The notes beneath the pieces were generated by a model. That model saw nothing but the letters and a program-made list of their open reading frames with translations. It searched no databases and was not told where the DNA came from. Made by a program: the position numbers and the translations under genes. Positions 30,592 through 37,988 of a stretch of 64,000 nucleotides of DNA are shown here, in pieces. Origin of the DNA: Serratia liquefaciens. Lineage in GTDB: Bacteria > Pseudomonadota > Gammaproteobacteria > Enterobacterales > Enterobacteriaceae. Numbering within the stretch: position 1 is the stretch's first letter; each line of letters starts with the position of its first letter. The DNA lies in contig NZ_CP088930.1 in assembly GCF_027594825.1 (NCBI RefSeq), positions 1,364,001-1,428,000 on the forward strand, in the 5' to 3' direction.

Positions 30592-30719
30592 CTGACTGCT
30601 GACAAAATCCTCTGCTCTTAAACGTTATGTTTTGTGCGCTCATAGAAACAAAGGATTCGGTCTTCAGGGTTTCCCCAAACACCCGAAAACCACGCTTTTC
30701 GGGTGTTTGTCATCTAACT
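30592..30719 (+). repeat. 128-bp interspersed repeat, copy A
   Basis: The segment between the two terminator copies is exactly 128 bp. Its central 117 bp (30598-30714) matches the reverse complement of 33782-33898 at 97 positions without gaps. The core ends are short inverted repeats (TGACAAA...TTTGTCA). Near the right end is a 13-bp stem AAACACCCGAAAA/TTTTCGGGTGTTT. It encodes no plausible protein. It looks like a miniature mobile element or other dispersed intergenic repeat. Confidence 0.88.
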
Positions 30720-30738
30720 AAGGCCGCATACGCGGCCT
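30720..30738. terminator. Duplicated terminator hairpin, right copy (repeat A), acting on the porin transcript
   Basis: The same 19 bp as 30573-30591, now followed by TTTTT and not preceded by an A-run. It is a working terminator only for plus-strand transcripts from the porin gene. Confidence 0.9.
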
Positions 30739-30758
30739 TTTTCATTGCTAATCCGGTA

Positions 30759-31844
30759 TCAGAATCCACCGCGTGCCGACCGGCCCACCGCTTCACCCAA
30801 CTGCCAAACCGCCATCGCATAATGGGTGCTGTGGTTGTAGCGAGTGATGGTGTAGAAGTTTGGCAGACCGTACCAATACTGGTAACCGGTGCCAACATCC
30901 AGACGCAGCAGGCTGGCTTCCTGATTGTCGCCCAGCGACCCTTGCGGGCTCAACCCGGCCTCCGCCAGACTGGCAACGGAATAACGGGTTTTAAATCCAT
31001 TTTCCAGCCCTGGTGCCTGGCCATTTGCCTGTATCGCCACGGGTTCGCCCTTGGCCCAACCGTGTGCCTTAAAGTAGTTGGCAACGCTGCCGATGGCATC
31101 CACCGGATCCCACAGGTTGATGTGGCCGTCGCCGTTGAAGTCAACCGCATAGCTCTTGAATGAAGACGGCATAAACTGACCGTAGCCCATAGCCCCGGCG
31201 AAGGAACCGCGCAGCTCCAGCGGGTCATCCCCTTCGGTGCGCGACATCAGCAAGAAGGTTTCCAGCTCGCCGGCAAAGTAGTCGGCGCGACGCGGATAGT
31301 CGAAGGCCAGCGTCGCCAGCGCATCGATAATGCGGGTTTTACCCATCACGCGGCCCCAACGGGTTTCAACGCCGATAATGCCGACAATGATCTCCGGCGG
31401 CACGCCGTAGACCTGATAGGCGCGCTGCAACGCGTCCTGATATTGATTCCAGAACTGCACGCCGTTTTGCACGTTGTCCGGGGTGATGAATTTATTACGA
31501 TAACGCAACCAGGAGCCGTTTGGCCCGGTCGGTCCCTGGGTGCTTGGCGTCGGCGCCTGGCGATCCATCAGCCGCAGCACGGAATCCAGCCGACGGGCCT
31601 GCGCCAGTACATCATGCAATTGCTGACGATCGAAACCGTGCTCCCGCACCATTTTATCGATAAAGCGGGCGGTGTTCGGGTTATTGGCAAAATCGCCGCC
31701 CAACGGCTGGCCGGAATGCGCCGGCGTCAACAGGAATCCCCCTTTCACGGCGTTGTCCTGAGGCGCAGCCGGGGTCGACTTCGGCCCGCTGCTACAGGCA
31801 GTCAGTAAGGTAAGCAGGGGGAGAAGAACAACTAAATGACGCAT
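30759..31844 (-). CDS. mltB: Membrane-bound lytic murein transglycosylase B
   Basis: MltB is an outer-membrane lipoprotein that cleaves the glycan strands of peptidoglycan, leaving 1,6-anhydro-muramic acid ends. The start at ATG 31844 gives 361 residues, the E. coli length; an upstream frame adds 35 unconserved residues. The lipobox LTAC puts the lipidated Cys at residue 17. The catalytic acid is Glu160 in GIIGVETRWGR. The calcium-binding loop DFNGDGHINLWD is intact. It is convergent with the porin gene across the 128-bp repeat. Confidence 0.95.
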   Translation of the reverse strand: MRHLVVLLPLLTLLTACSSGPKSTPAAPQDNAVKGGFLLTPAHSGQPLGGDFANNPNTARFIDKMVREHGFDRQQLHDVLAQARRLDSVLRLMDRQAPTPSTQGPTGPNGSWLRYRNKFITPDNVQNGVQFWNQYQDALQRAYQVYGVPPEIIVGIIGVETRWGRVMGKTRIIDALATLAFDYPRRADYFAGELETFLLMSRTEGDDPLELRGSFAGAMGYGQFMPSSFKSYAVDFNGDGHINLWDPVDAIGSVANYFKAHGWAKGEPVAIQANGQAPGLENGFKTRYSVASLAEAGLSPQGSLGDNQEASLLRLDVGTGYQYWYGLPNFYTITRYNHSTHYAMAVWQLGEAVGRSARGGF

Positions 31845-32055
31845 CGGATATCCATATAAGCCAGGCCAGTGATAAGTGTGGGTTATGTTAATCCATTGTC
31901 GGGTGCGAACAAACTGGATTATGTCGCTCATCAGCGGGCCGCGAGACAAAGCGTTTTAAAATGTGATGAACAGCACAGAAACAAAGCACCACTTAGGGTA
32001 GGCCAGCGGCACCGGCAAAAACCTAAACCTTGATTAAATGAGATAGACTCTCATC

Positions 32056-32083
32056 TTGACTCGACGCAAAGCCTCCCTACACT
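32056..32083 (+). promoter_or_regulatory. Sigma-70-like promoter
   Basis: TTGACT and TACACT separated by 16 bp, 55 nt upstream of the DUF805-like gene. Confidence 0.55.
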
Positions 32084-32138
32084 GCCCTTTTTTAGCGGCT
32101 CACCCCGTCGGCAATCACTGATACAACGGAATGCAATT

Positions 32139-32579
32139 TTGGACTCTCTCGGACAGATCGCTAAAAACACCTTTCAAAGACGCATTGCTCGCCGAACTTA
32201 TGCATTCTCCGTGCTTATTTTCGCCGCCGGCCTGACCCTGTTGTCCTGTCTGTCCCCCTATCTGGATGAAAACCGGTTTCGTGTTTACGCACACAGCGAT
32301 ATCGGCGAGTTTTTTGCGGTATTTGTCTACCTGCTGTGCATTATGCTGTGGTCGCTGTGGTGGATAGGGTTAACCCTTTGGTTTGTCGCCCGTACCGCTT
32401 TTCGGTTCAACGACATCGGCACGCTCGGTTGGCCGCTGGCTCTGGTGCTGTATGGGCTCAGCGTGGTGAATAACTACCATCCCGGCCCTGTCGAACGCTG
32501 GCTTATCCTGATCAGCCTGTTAGGACTGCTGTGCGCACTGCTGCTGCCCTCAGGGTTCCGGACACCTAAGGCCGGTTAG
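32139..32579 (+). CDS. DUF805-like inner-membrane protein (146 aa)
   Basis: A small membrane protein with four predicted helices. The family-like signature RTAFRFNDIGTLGWPLAL resembles the RR(L)hDiGrSGW motif of DUF805, and RRIARRTYAF matches its N-terminal entry. Function is unknown. No ATG fits; TTG 32139 lies eight bases after ACGGA and gives a basic N-terminus before the first helix. A sigma-70-like promoter lies at 32056-32083. The HicB-like gene follows after 74 bp on the same strand. Confidence 0.72.
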   Translation: MDSLGQIAKNTFQRRIARRTYAFSVLIFAAGLTLLSCLSPYLDENRFRVYAHSDIGEFFAVFVYLLCIMLWSLWWIGLTLWFVARTAFRFNDIGTLGWPLALVLYGLSVVNNYHPGPVERWLILISLLGLLCALLLPSGFRTPKAG

Positions 32580-32653
32580 GCGCGTCGCCGCTGGCTATCT
32601 GCGGGGCAAGCGGTCACAATGCCGCATCTCTCCCGGCCCAAACAGGAAATGCC

Positions 32654-33094
32654 ATGTCTTGTCACTACCCCGCCCATTACGCCTTCGATAACGAAAGCGA
32701 CGCCTGGCAGATTCACTTTCGCGATTTTCCTGAACAGCAGGCCGCCTGCTATAAACGTGAAGATATCGAGCTGGAAGCGCAGGAAAGCCTGCTGCTTGCC
32801 ATCGCCATGGAAATGGAAGAAGGCCGCCCGGTGCCCGCCCCTTCCCCGGCTCTGCCGGATGAATTGGCTATCCACCTGCCGGTGCTGGTGAAGCTAAAAC
32901 TCGAACTGCATAACATTATGCTGGCCGGTGCCACCTCCAAAGCCGATCTGGCACGCAAACTGGGCTTTAACGCCGGCCAAATGGATCGCCTGCTGGATGT
33001 GGCCTATGCCTCAAAGGTGGAAGCACTGGAACAGGCGCTTTACCTGTTGGGCTATGAAGTCCGGACCTCGGTAGCAGAAGTTCGTCAGAGTTAA
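32654..33094 (+). CDS. HicB-family antitoxin-like protein, no HicA partner
   Basis: The N-terminal part (residues 1-65) has the HicB partial RNase-H-like pattern YPAHYAFDNESDAWQIHFRDFPE with LEAQESLLLAIAMEMEEGRPVP. The C-terminal part has a helix-turn-helix-like segment, TSKADLARKLGFNAGQMDRLLD. HicB proteins usually neutralise the HicA RNase and repress their operon. No HicA-like ORF lies within 1 kb on either strand, so this is a solitary HicB, perhaps a regulator or relic. AGGA precedes the ATG at good spacing. Length is 146 residues. Confidence 0.85.
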   Translation: MSCHYPAHYAFDNESDAWQIHFRDFPEQQAACYKREDIELEAQESLLLAIAMEMEEGRPVPAPSPALPDELAIHLPVLVKLKLELHNIMLAGATSKADLARKLGFNAGQMDRLLDVAYASKVEALEQALYLLGYEVRTSVAEVRQS

Positions 33095-33186
33095 GAAAAA
33101 TATTTTTGTCGGGGGCTAAATATTCTCCACTTTTCGCCGATGTGTTCGTTACCGAATCACCAAAAGCAAAAAAGTGAAGGCTAAAA

Positions 33187-33282
33187 ATGGAGTGGAGTCG
33201 CCGCAATATCTGGACCGTTATTCTGCTGTCGTGCCTTGTCTTCTGGGTCATCCTGCTGACCGGCGCCAACGCCGTCGCCTGA
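33187..33282 (+). CDS. Small membrane protein ORF (31 aa)
   Basis: An ATG frame of 31 codons with AAGG seven bases upstream and a terminator 36 bp after the stop. The peptide begins MEWSRRNIWTV and continues as one hydrophobic helix (VILLSCLVFWVILLTGAN). The basic N-terminus suggests an N-in topology. It resembles the general design of enterobacterial single-span small proteins, but I cannot name it. Being a complete unit with ribosome-binding site and terminator makes it more credible than a random frame. Confidence 0.6.
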   Translation: MEWSRRNIWTVILLSCLVFWVILLTGANAVA

Positions 33283-33318
33283 TCCCTTTTCATAACATCA
33301 CAGCAAGCATAATTATAA

Positions 33319-33347
33319 AGCCCGCTTCAGCGGGCTAATCCTTTTTT
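33319..33347 (+). terminator. Terminator after the 31-residue ORF
   Basis: Stem AGCCCGC/GCGGGCT with a TTCA loop, then AATCC and six T. Confidence 0.8.
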
Positions 33348-33415
33348 GCCGGATAAAAAAGGTAAATAAAAATCGTTTAAAAACAGTCAGCACTGGTTAA
33401 GAAATCGCCAAAAAA

Positions 33416-33464
33416 TGTGATCAAAAACACAGTATTGTAATCAGGCTGGCAATGGGAGTACATT
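33416..33464 (+). promoter_or_regulatory. CRP-like site and promoter of the ypdK leader
   Basis: TGTGATCAAAAACACA (33416-33431) matches nine of the ten key CRP half-site positions. A promoter-like pair TTGTAA (33435) and TACATT (33459) with 18-bp spacing follows directly. The predicted start near 33471 would put the CRP centre about 47 bp upstream, roughly class II. Confidence 0.55.
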
Positions 33465-33470
33465 AGCGCC

Positions 33471-33653
33471 GATCCTGTCGTGGTTCATGTTTTACCTCAA
33501 GGACTATGAAGCGCGACAACCGGGTAATCCATGGCCAAGGACGTTGTTCTTCCTCTTGAAGGATCCGCCTGATAGCCTTGAGTTACCCACAAAACACTCA
33601 GCACAACAATCGGGATCATTGGCTTGCGAGGGACTCCAAACGGGAGTTGTTCA
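33471..33653 (+). ncRNA. Structured 5' leader of ypdK, or a small RNA
   Basis: About 180 nt without a convincing gene separate the predicted promoter from ypdK. GGGTAA and TTACCC can pair at long range (about 33520 and 33584). Just before the start, ACTCC (33633-33637) pairs with GGAGT (33643-33647), hiding the ypdK ribosome-binding site. A 17-codon ATG frame begins at 33507 but has poor spacing. I cannot tell a leader from an independent small RNA. Confidence 0.4.
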
Positions 33654-33728
33654 GTGAAATATTTTGTTATGGGCGTTTCATTCATGTTGGTTACATGGAT
33701 TGGCACCTTTATGCTGATGGTTGCATAA
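33654..33728 (+). CDS. ypdK: Small membrane protein YpdK (24 aa)
   Basis: A GTG-initiated 24-codon gene too short for most gene finders. The peptide opens MKYFVMGVSFML and is a single hydrophobic helix; it closely resembles the 23-residue E. coli protein YpdK (MKYFFMGISFM...). Position supports this: E. coli ypdK also lies just upstream of alaC. GGGAG lies seven bases before GTG. It is expected to insert in the inner membrane; its function is not known. It is convergent with cybB across repeat copy B. Confidence 0.85.
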   Translation: MKYFVMGVSFMLVTWIGTFMLMVA

Positions 33729-33755
33729 CCAAGGCATGACCGGGAATCTAGATAA

Positions 33756-33776
33756 AGGGGCGCACCAGCGCCCCTT
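33756..33776. repeat. Duplicated terminator hairpin, left copy (repeat B)
   Basis: A 21-bp sequence with core GGGGCGCACCAGCGCCCC, identical to 33905-33925. Stem GGGGCGC/GCGCCCC, loop ACCA. It keeps the A-rich left flank (acting on minus-strand cybB transcripts). Confidence 0.92.
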
Positions 33777-33904
33777 AGTTTGATGACAAACACCCGAAAA
33801 ATGGGATTTTCGGATGTTTGGGGTAAATCTGAAGACATCATCCTTTGTTTTTATTAGCACACTGAACATAACGTTTAAGTACAAAGGACTTTGTCAGCCA
33901 TCTT
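33777..33904 (-). repeat. 128-bp interspersed repeat, copy B (inverted)
   Basis: Exactly 128 bp between the two terminator copies, the same length as copy A and in opposite orientation. The 117-bp core is 33782-33898. The 13-bp stem is kept apart from one change; read in the element's own orientation this is a T opposite G, which RNA still pairs as a wobble. No plausible protein is encoded. Confidence 0.88.
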
Positions 33905-33925
33905 AGGGGCGCACCAGCGCCCCTT
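33905..33925. terminator. Duplicated terminator hairpin, right copy (repeat B)
   Basis: The same 21 bp as 33756-33776 followed by a T-rich flank (TTTGTTGTTT), suitable for plus-strand transcripts from ypdK. Confidence 0.85.
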
Positions 33926-33948
33926 TGTTGTTTCTGCTCCCCCGGCGG

Positions 33949-34473
33949 CTATTTCCCCGGCATCATGCGGCGCAGGGTATCGTCCTTGCGCAGATAGTGG
34001 TGGTACAGCGCCGCCAACGCGTGCGCACCAATAATAAAGTAACCGGTGTTGGCCAGAGTCTCATGCGTGCTTTTGATTATCCGACGCAGCAACGGATCCG
34101 GCGTGACGAACTGAGGAACTTGCCACCCCAGCAATACCCACTCTTTTCCCCCATACGCCAGCGTCAATACACCCAATATCGGCAAGATGAGAAACAGCAG
34201 ATAGAGCAGCGCGTGAAAGATTCTGGCGCCCCATTCCTGCCACTCCTCCAGCGGCGGCGTGGTTGCCGGTGCAGCATAACGCCGACGCAACCCCAGCCGA
34301 ATGAACATCAGCAGAAAGACCGTCAGGCCGAAGTTAAAATGCAGGTTTTTTACCAGCGACGCCAAATCATCCGGTACCGAATTTTTCAGCAGCATTGCCG
34401 CATAGGTGAGGATCACCATCAGCAGCGTCAGCCAGTGCAAAACAATTTGCGATCTTGCGTAGCGATTACCCAT
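33949..34473 (-). CDS. cybB: Cytochrome b561 CybB
   Basis: CybB is a four-helix diheme inner-membrane cytochrome that oxidises ubiquinol and can pass electrons to superoxide. The start at ATG 34473, with GGAAG five bases upstream, gives 174 residues; an upstream TTG would add four. Conserved histidines for heme appear in IVLHWLTLL, VKNLHFNFG, STHETLANTGY and GAHALAALYHHYL. The C-terminus LRRMMPGK closely matches E. coli CybB. It is convergent with ypdK and separated from alaC by alaC's terminator region. Confidence 0.93.
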   Translation of the reverse strand: MGNRYARSQIVLHWLTLLMVILTYAAMLLKNSVPDDLASLVKNLHFNFGLTVFLLMFIRLGLRRRYAAPATTPPLEEWQEWGARIFHALLYLLFLILPILGVLTLAYGGKEWVLLGWQVPQFVTPDPLLRRIIKSTHETLANTGYFIIGAHALAALYHHYLRKDDTLRRMMPGK

Positions 34474-34554
34474 ACCGGCTTCCAAATAAATAAAGAAAAT
34501 CTTATTGGAGCATAGTGGGTAAATAATGAAGAAAACCTTAGCGGAGAGAAAAAA

Positions 34555-34576
34555 GGCCGGCGCGAATGCACCGGCC
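34555..34576 (-). terminator. alaC terminator
   Basis: Stem GGCCGG/CCGGCC with a 10-nt loop, preceded by an A-run that reads as T on the minus strand. Confidence 0.8.
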
Positions 34577-34584
34577 TGAAGGCA

Positions 34585-35823
34585 TTACCTGGTCGCGGTC
34601 GGGGGGCTGCTCTTGGCCGGCTTGATCAGCCCGTCGGCGCGGAACATCGCTTTGATGCCGCGAACCGCCTGGCGGATACGATCCTGATTTTCAATCAGCG
34701 CAAAACGCACGTGGGTGTCGCCGTAATCACCAAAGCCGATGCCCGGCGATACGCAAACCTTGGCCTCCGCTAACAGGCGTTTGGCAAACTCCAGCGAACC
34801 GAGGTGCGCATAAGGCTCAGGGATCTTGGCCCAAACGTACATCGACGCTTTCGGATTCTCCACCATCCAGCCTGCCTCATGCAGCCCTTTGACCAGCACG
34901 TTACGGCGCTGGCGATACTGTTCTGCAATATCCAGCACGCACTGCTGATCGCCTTCCAGCGCCGCAATCGCGGCAACCTGCAGCGGGGTAAAGGTCCCGT
35001 AGTCGTGATAGCTCTTAATGCGTGACAGTGCGTTGACCAGCTCCGGGTTGCCGACCATAAAGCCGATACGCCACCCCGCCATGTTGTAGCTTTTCGACAG
35101 GGTGAAAAATTCTACCGCGATATCTTTGGCACCGGGCACCTGCATGATCGACGGTGCTTTCCAGCCGTCATAAACGATGTCGGCATAAGCCAGATCGTGG
35201 ATCACCAGCACGTCGTATTGCTTGGCCAGCGCCACCACGCGTTCGAAGAAGTCCAATTCAACGCACTGGGCTGTCGGGTTTGACGGGAAACCAAGGATCA
35301 TCATTTTCGGACGCGGAATGGTTTCTCGAATGGCGCGCTCCAGCTCACCAAAGAAATCCACGCCGTCCACCAGCGGCACAGAACGTACCTGCGCGCCGGC
35401 GATTACCGCACCGTATATGTGGATCGGGTAACTCGGGTTCGGCACCAGCACGGTATCGCCATGATCGAGCGTCGCCAGCATCAGGTGCGCCAGGCCTTCT
35501 TTCGAACCAATGGTGACAATGGCTTCGGTTTCGGGATCGATCTCCACCTGGTAGCGGTCGGCATACCAACGTGAAATCGCACGGCGCAAACGCGGGATAC
35601 CACGCGAGGTGGAATAGCCGTGGGTGTCGTCACGCTGCGCAACGGTGCAGAGTTTTTCCACAATGTGCGGCGGCGTCGGCCCATCGGGGTTGCCCATGCT
35701 GAAATCGATAATATCCTCGCCGCGACGGCGTGCAGCCATCTTAAGTTCGGCGGTGATGTTGAATACGTAAGGGGGGAGACGTTCAATACGCGTGAAACGG
35801 CGTTGCGGACTATTATCAGCCAT
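34585..35823 (-). CDS. alaC: Glutamate-pyruvate aminotransferase AlaC
   Basis: AlaC makes L-alanine from pyruvate and glutamate with pyridoxal phosphate. The 412 residues match E. coli AlaC (YfdZ). The fold type I signature is complete: [11 protein letters not shown] near residue 42, the [11 protein letters not shown] turn, and the PLP lysine Lys244 in [15 protein letters not shown]. It is a single gene. A nearby palindrome GGTCAATCTGTCGATTGACC (about 35869-35888) lies upstream of the start and could be an operator. Confidence 0.96.
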   Translation of the reverse strand: MADNSPQRRFTRIERLPPYVFNITAELKMAARRRGEDIIDFSMGNPDGPTPPHIVEKLCTVAQRDDTHGYSTSRGIPRLRRAISRWYADRYQVEIDPETEAIVTIGSKEGLAHLMLATLDHGDTVLVPNPSYPIHIYGAVIAGAQVRSVPLVDGVDFFGELERAIRETIPRPKMMILGFPSNPTAQCVELDFFERVVALAKQYDVLVIHDLAYADIVYDGWKAPSIMQVPGAKDIAVEFFTLSKSYNMAGWRIGFMVGNPELVNALSRIKSYHDYGTFTPLQVAAIAALEGDQQCVLDIAEQYRQRRNVLVKGLHEAGWMVENPKASMYVWAKIPEPYAHLGSLEFAKRLLAEAKVCVSPGIGFGDYGDTHVRFALIENQDRIRQAVRGIKAMFRADGLIKPAKSSPPTATR

Positions 35824-35944
35824 AGGGACCTCAAAGTGACGTTAGCGCCCGGACCATCCGAGCGACGCTGGTCAATCTGTCGATTGACCGGATATTGAAC
35901 ATATCGCAGCCCCGGCAGGCTTGTCGATACCCCGTGCAATATTT

Positions 35945-36484
35945 TTATTTCTCGGCCCTGAACTCCCTCGCCAGCAGCCCGAACTGCCAGTCATCGCGCC
36001 ATTGCCCCGCCAGCCGGTAGTTATCGCGCAGCGTCCCCTCCAGCAAGAAACCGCATGACTCCAGCAGTCGGCGCGAGGCGATATTGCCTTCGGTCACGGT
36101 GGCCGTCAGCTTATGGAAATCGCAGGCGTTAAAAGCGAAATCCAGCACCGCCCGCAACGACTCCTTGCCGTAGCCCTTGCCCTGCCCGGACGGCAAGCTG
36201 CCATACCCCACTTCCGCCTGTTGGTAAGGTAACCACTGCGGACGAAAACCGGTCATCCCTACCACTTCTCCACTGGCCTTTTCGCGCATCACCAGGCACA
36301 ACCACTGCTCCCCATATTTGTCCCAGGCGGGGAGTCTCGCCTCAAAACGCGTGCGGATTTCTGCTTCACTGAGCGGATCGGCAATATAGCGAATTACCTC
36401 GGGATCCTGATACAAGCGCAGAAACAGCGGCCAATCGTCGGCCGTTATCGACTGCAGGGTCAAACGTTCAGTGACCAGTTTCAT
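35945..36484 (-). CDS. GNAT-family N-acetyltransferase (RimJ/RimL-like)
   Basis: A 179-residue acetyltransferase of the RimJ/RimL/SpeG-like GNAT group. The opening MKLVTERLTLQSITADDWPLF is typical, and the acetyl-CoA loop reads PSGQGKGYGKESLRAVLDFAF. The later ASRRLLESCGFLLEGTLRD is the usual beta5-alpha4 region. The acceptor (protein N-terminus, amino acid or drug) cannot be told. It appears monocistronic, between alaC and divergent ybiU. Confidence 0.9.
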   Translation of the reverse strand: MKLVTERLTLQSITADDWPLFLRLYQDPEVIRYIADPLSEAEIRTRFEARLPAWDKYGEQWLCLVMREKASGEVVGMTGFRPQWLPYQQAEVGYGSLPSGQGKGYGKESLRAVLDFAFNACDFHKLTATVTEGNIASRRLLESCGFLLEGTLRDNYRLAGQWRDDWQFGLLAREFRAEK

Positions 36485-36653
36485 TTAAAATCTCCGAAAA
36501 ACGAAAATGAGGAAGTTACGAATGAAAGATATCCCTTTATTTTCCTCTATTAAATCCAGATAATCATTAACGTTAAAACAACAAAACCATAACGCCTTAC
36601 CCGGTCCCCTACAACCGTCCGTCGTTGCCTGTCGGCAGCGCGAGGAGAACACC

Positions 36654-37898
36654 ATGGCTTCCTTACTCATTGACGATATTCCAAGCGCCATTACCACCGT
36701 CAAACGGCAATTGCGACAGGCTTTGCCAAATTATCGCGAAACCTTCCGGGCGCTGGAAGACAACATCCGTCAGCAGGTCGAGCAGATTCGTCAGGAACTG
36801 GCCGCCGGTCAGAACCCGGTCCCGCAAATCGATGCCGAAGATATTCTGCAGCAACGCGTCAGCGAGCAGCAAAAAGCCTTGATCAAACAGCGTGGCGCCT
36901 GCGCCATCCGCGGCGTATTCCCGCGCGATAAAGCCGAAGCCTGGAACCGGGAAGTCGGCAATTACCTCGAGCGCAACAACTTCGTAGAACGCCTGAAAGG
37001 GGCTGCCGAAGATAACTACTTCGGTAAACTGGCCGCCAGCAAACCGCAAATCTACGGCATTTACTGGTCAAAACCGCAGGTGGAAGCACGCCAGGACGCG
37101 CGCATGCACGCGGTGCAAGTGTTCCTCAACAGCCTGTGGGAAACCGAGAGTAACGGCAAACAGCACTTTGACCCCACGCGCGTCACCACCTATGCCGATC
37201 GCACCCGCCGCCGACCACCAAACTCCTCTTCGCTCGGGCTGTCGCCGCACGTAGACAGCGGCACCATCGAACGCTGGCTGGATGAAAATTTCCGTTACGT
37301 CTATCGTCACGTGTTCTCCGGCAACTGGCAGGCTTACGATCCCTTTGCCGCCGACGGTCGCACTGATGTGCGTGAAATCGCGTCACCGGCGGTATGCTCG
37401 ATGTTCCGTACCTTCCAGGGCTGGACGGCATTAACGCCACAGCGGACTCACGCCGGCACGCTGAATCTGGTGCCGATCGCCAACGCCATGGCCTACGTAC
37501 TGTTGCGTGCGCTGCAGGATGACGTCGCTGACGACGATCTGTGCGATGCCGCCCCAGGCCGTGCGCTGTCGATCTCCGAAAAATGGCATCCCCTTTTATT
37601 AAGTGGGATTTCCCCTATTCCCGATTTGGAGCCGGGCGACACGGTATTCTGGCACTGCGACGTGATCCATGCGGTGGAAAACGAGCATAACGGCGAGTTC
37701 GACAGCAACGTGATGTACATCGCCGCCGCGCCCGGCTGCGAGAAAAACGACGCCTACCTGCAACGCCAGTTGCCCAGTTTTATGAGCGGTAAAACACCGC
37801 CGGACTTCGCCCCTGATGATTTCGAAGTGGATTTCGAAGGGCGCGCCACGGTCGACCTGTTGACCCCGCTCGGCAAAGAACAGTTAGGCATCAAATAA
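36654..37898 (+). CDS. ybiU: DUF1479 family protein YbiU
   Basis: A 414-residue cytosolic protein closely resembling E. coli YbiU (DUF1479), a predicted Fe(II)/2-oxoglutarate dioxygenase-like cupin. Possible metal ligands are in [13 protein letters not shown] and, near the C-terminus, [18 protein letters not shown], which together give an HxD...H arrangement. The substrate is unknown. In E. coli ybiU is elsewhere, so its place between alaC and ypdA is lineage-specific. GAGGAG lies eight bases before the ATG. Confidence 0.88.
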   Translation: MASLLIDDIPSAITTVKRQLRQALPNYRETFRALEDNIRQQVEQIRQELAAGQNPVPQIDAEDILQQRVSEQQKALIKQRGACAIRGVFPRDKAEAWNREVGNYLERNNFVERLKGAAEDNYFGKLAASKPQIYGIYWSKPQVEARQDARMHAVQVFLNSLWETESNGKQHFDPTRVTTYADRTRRRPPNSSSLGLSPHVDSGTIERWLDENFRYVYRHVFSGNWQAYDPFAADGRTDVREIASPAVCSMFRTFQGWTALTPQRTHAGTLNLVPIANAMAYVLLRALQDDVADDDLCDAAPGRALSISEKWHPLLLSGISPIPDLEPGDTVFWHCDVIHAVENEHNGEFDSNVMYIAAAPGCEKNDAYLQRQLPSFMSGKTPPDFAPDDFEVDFEGRATVDLLTPLGKEQLGIK

Positions 37899-37988
37899 CC
37901 CCGCCCCCGTGGTGCGCCGCCGGCCGCCACGGGGCCAATTCGCTGTGATATACTCCGCCCTATCTTTCCGCCGCAGCGAGAGCCCGTC

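Noticed and set aside
30598..30714. Identity of the 128-bp repeat with ERIC (about 127 bp)
   Set aside because: The length is similar, but I find none of the ERIC core sequence as I remember it, and the flanking terminator duplication is not an ERIC trait.
30627..30740. Frame through repeat A that resembles a frame through repeat B (MFCALIETKD / MFSVLIKTKD)
   Set aside because: The likeness follows from DNA similarity of the repeats; both frames run on into unrelated flanks and lack ribosome-binding sites.
33507..33560. 17-codon frame in the ypdK leader as a leader peptide
   Set aside because: AAGGA is only two bases from the ATG, and the peptide has no regulatory codon run; kept only as part of the leader.
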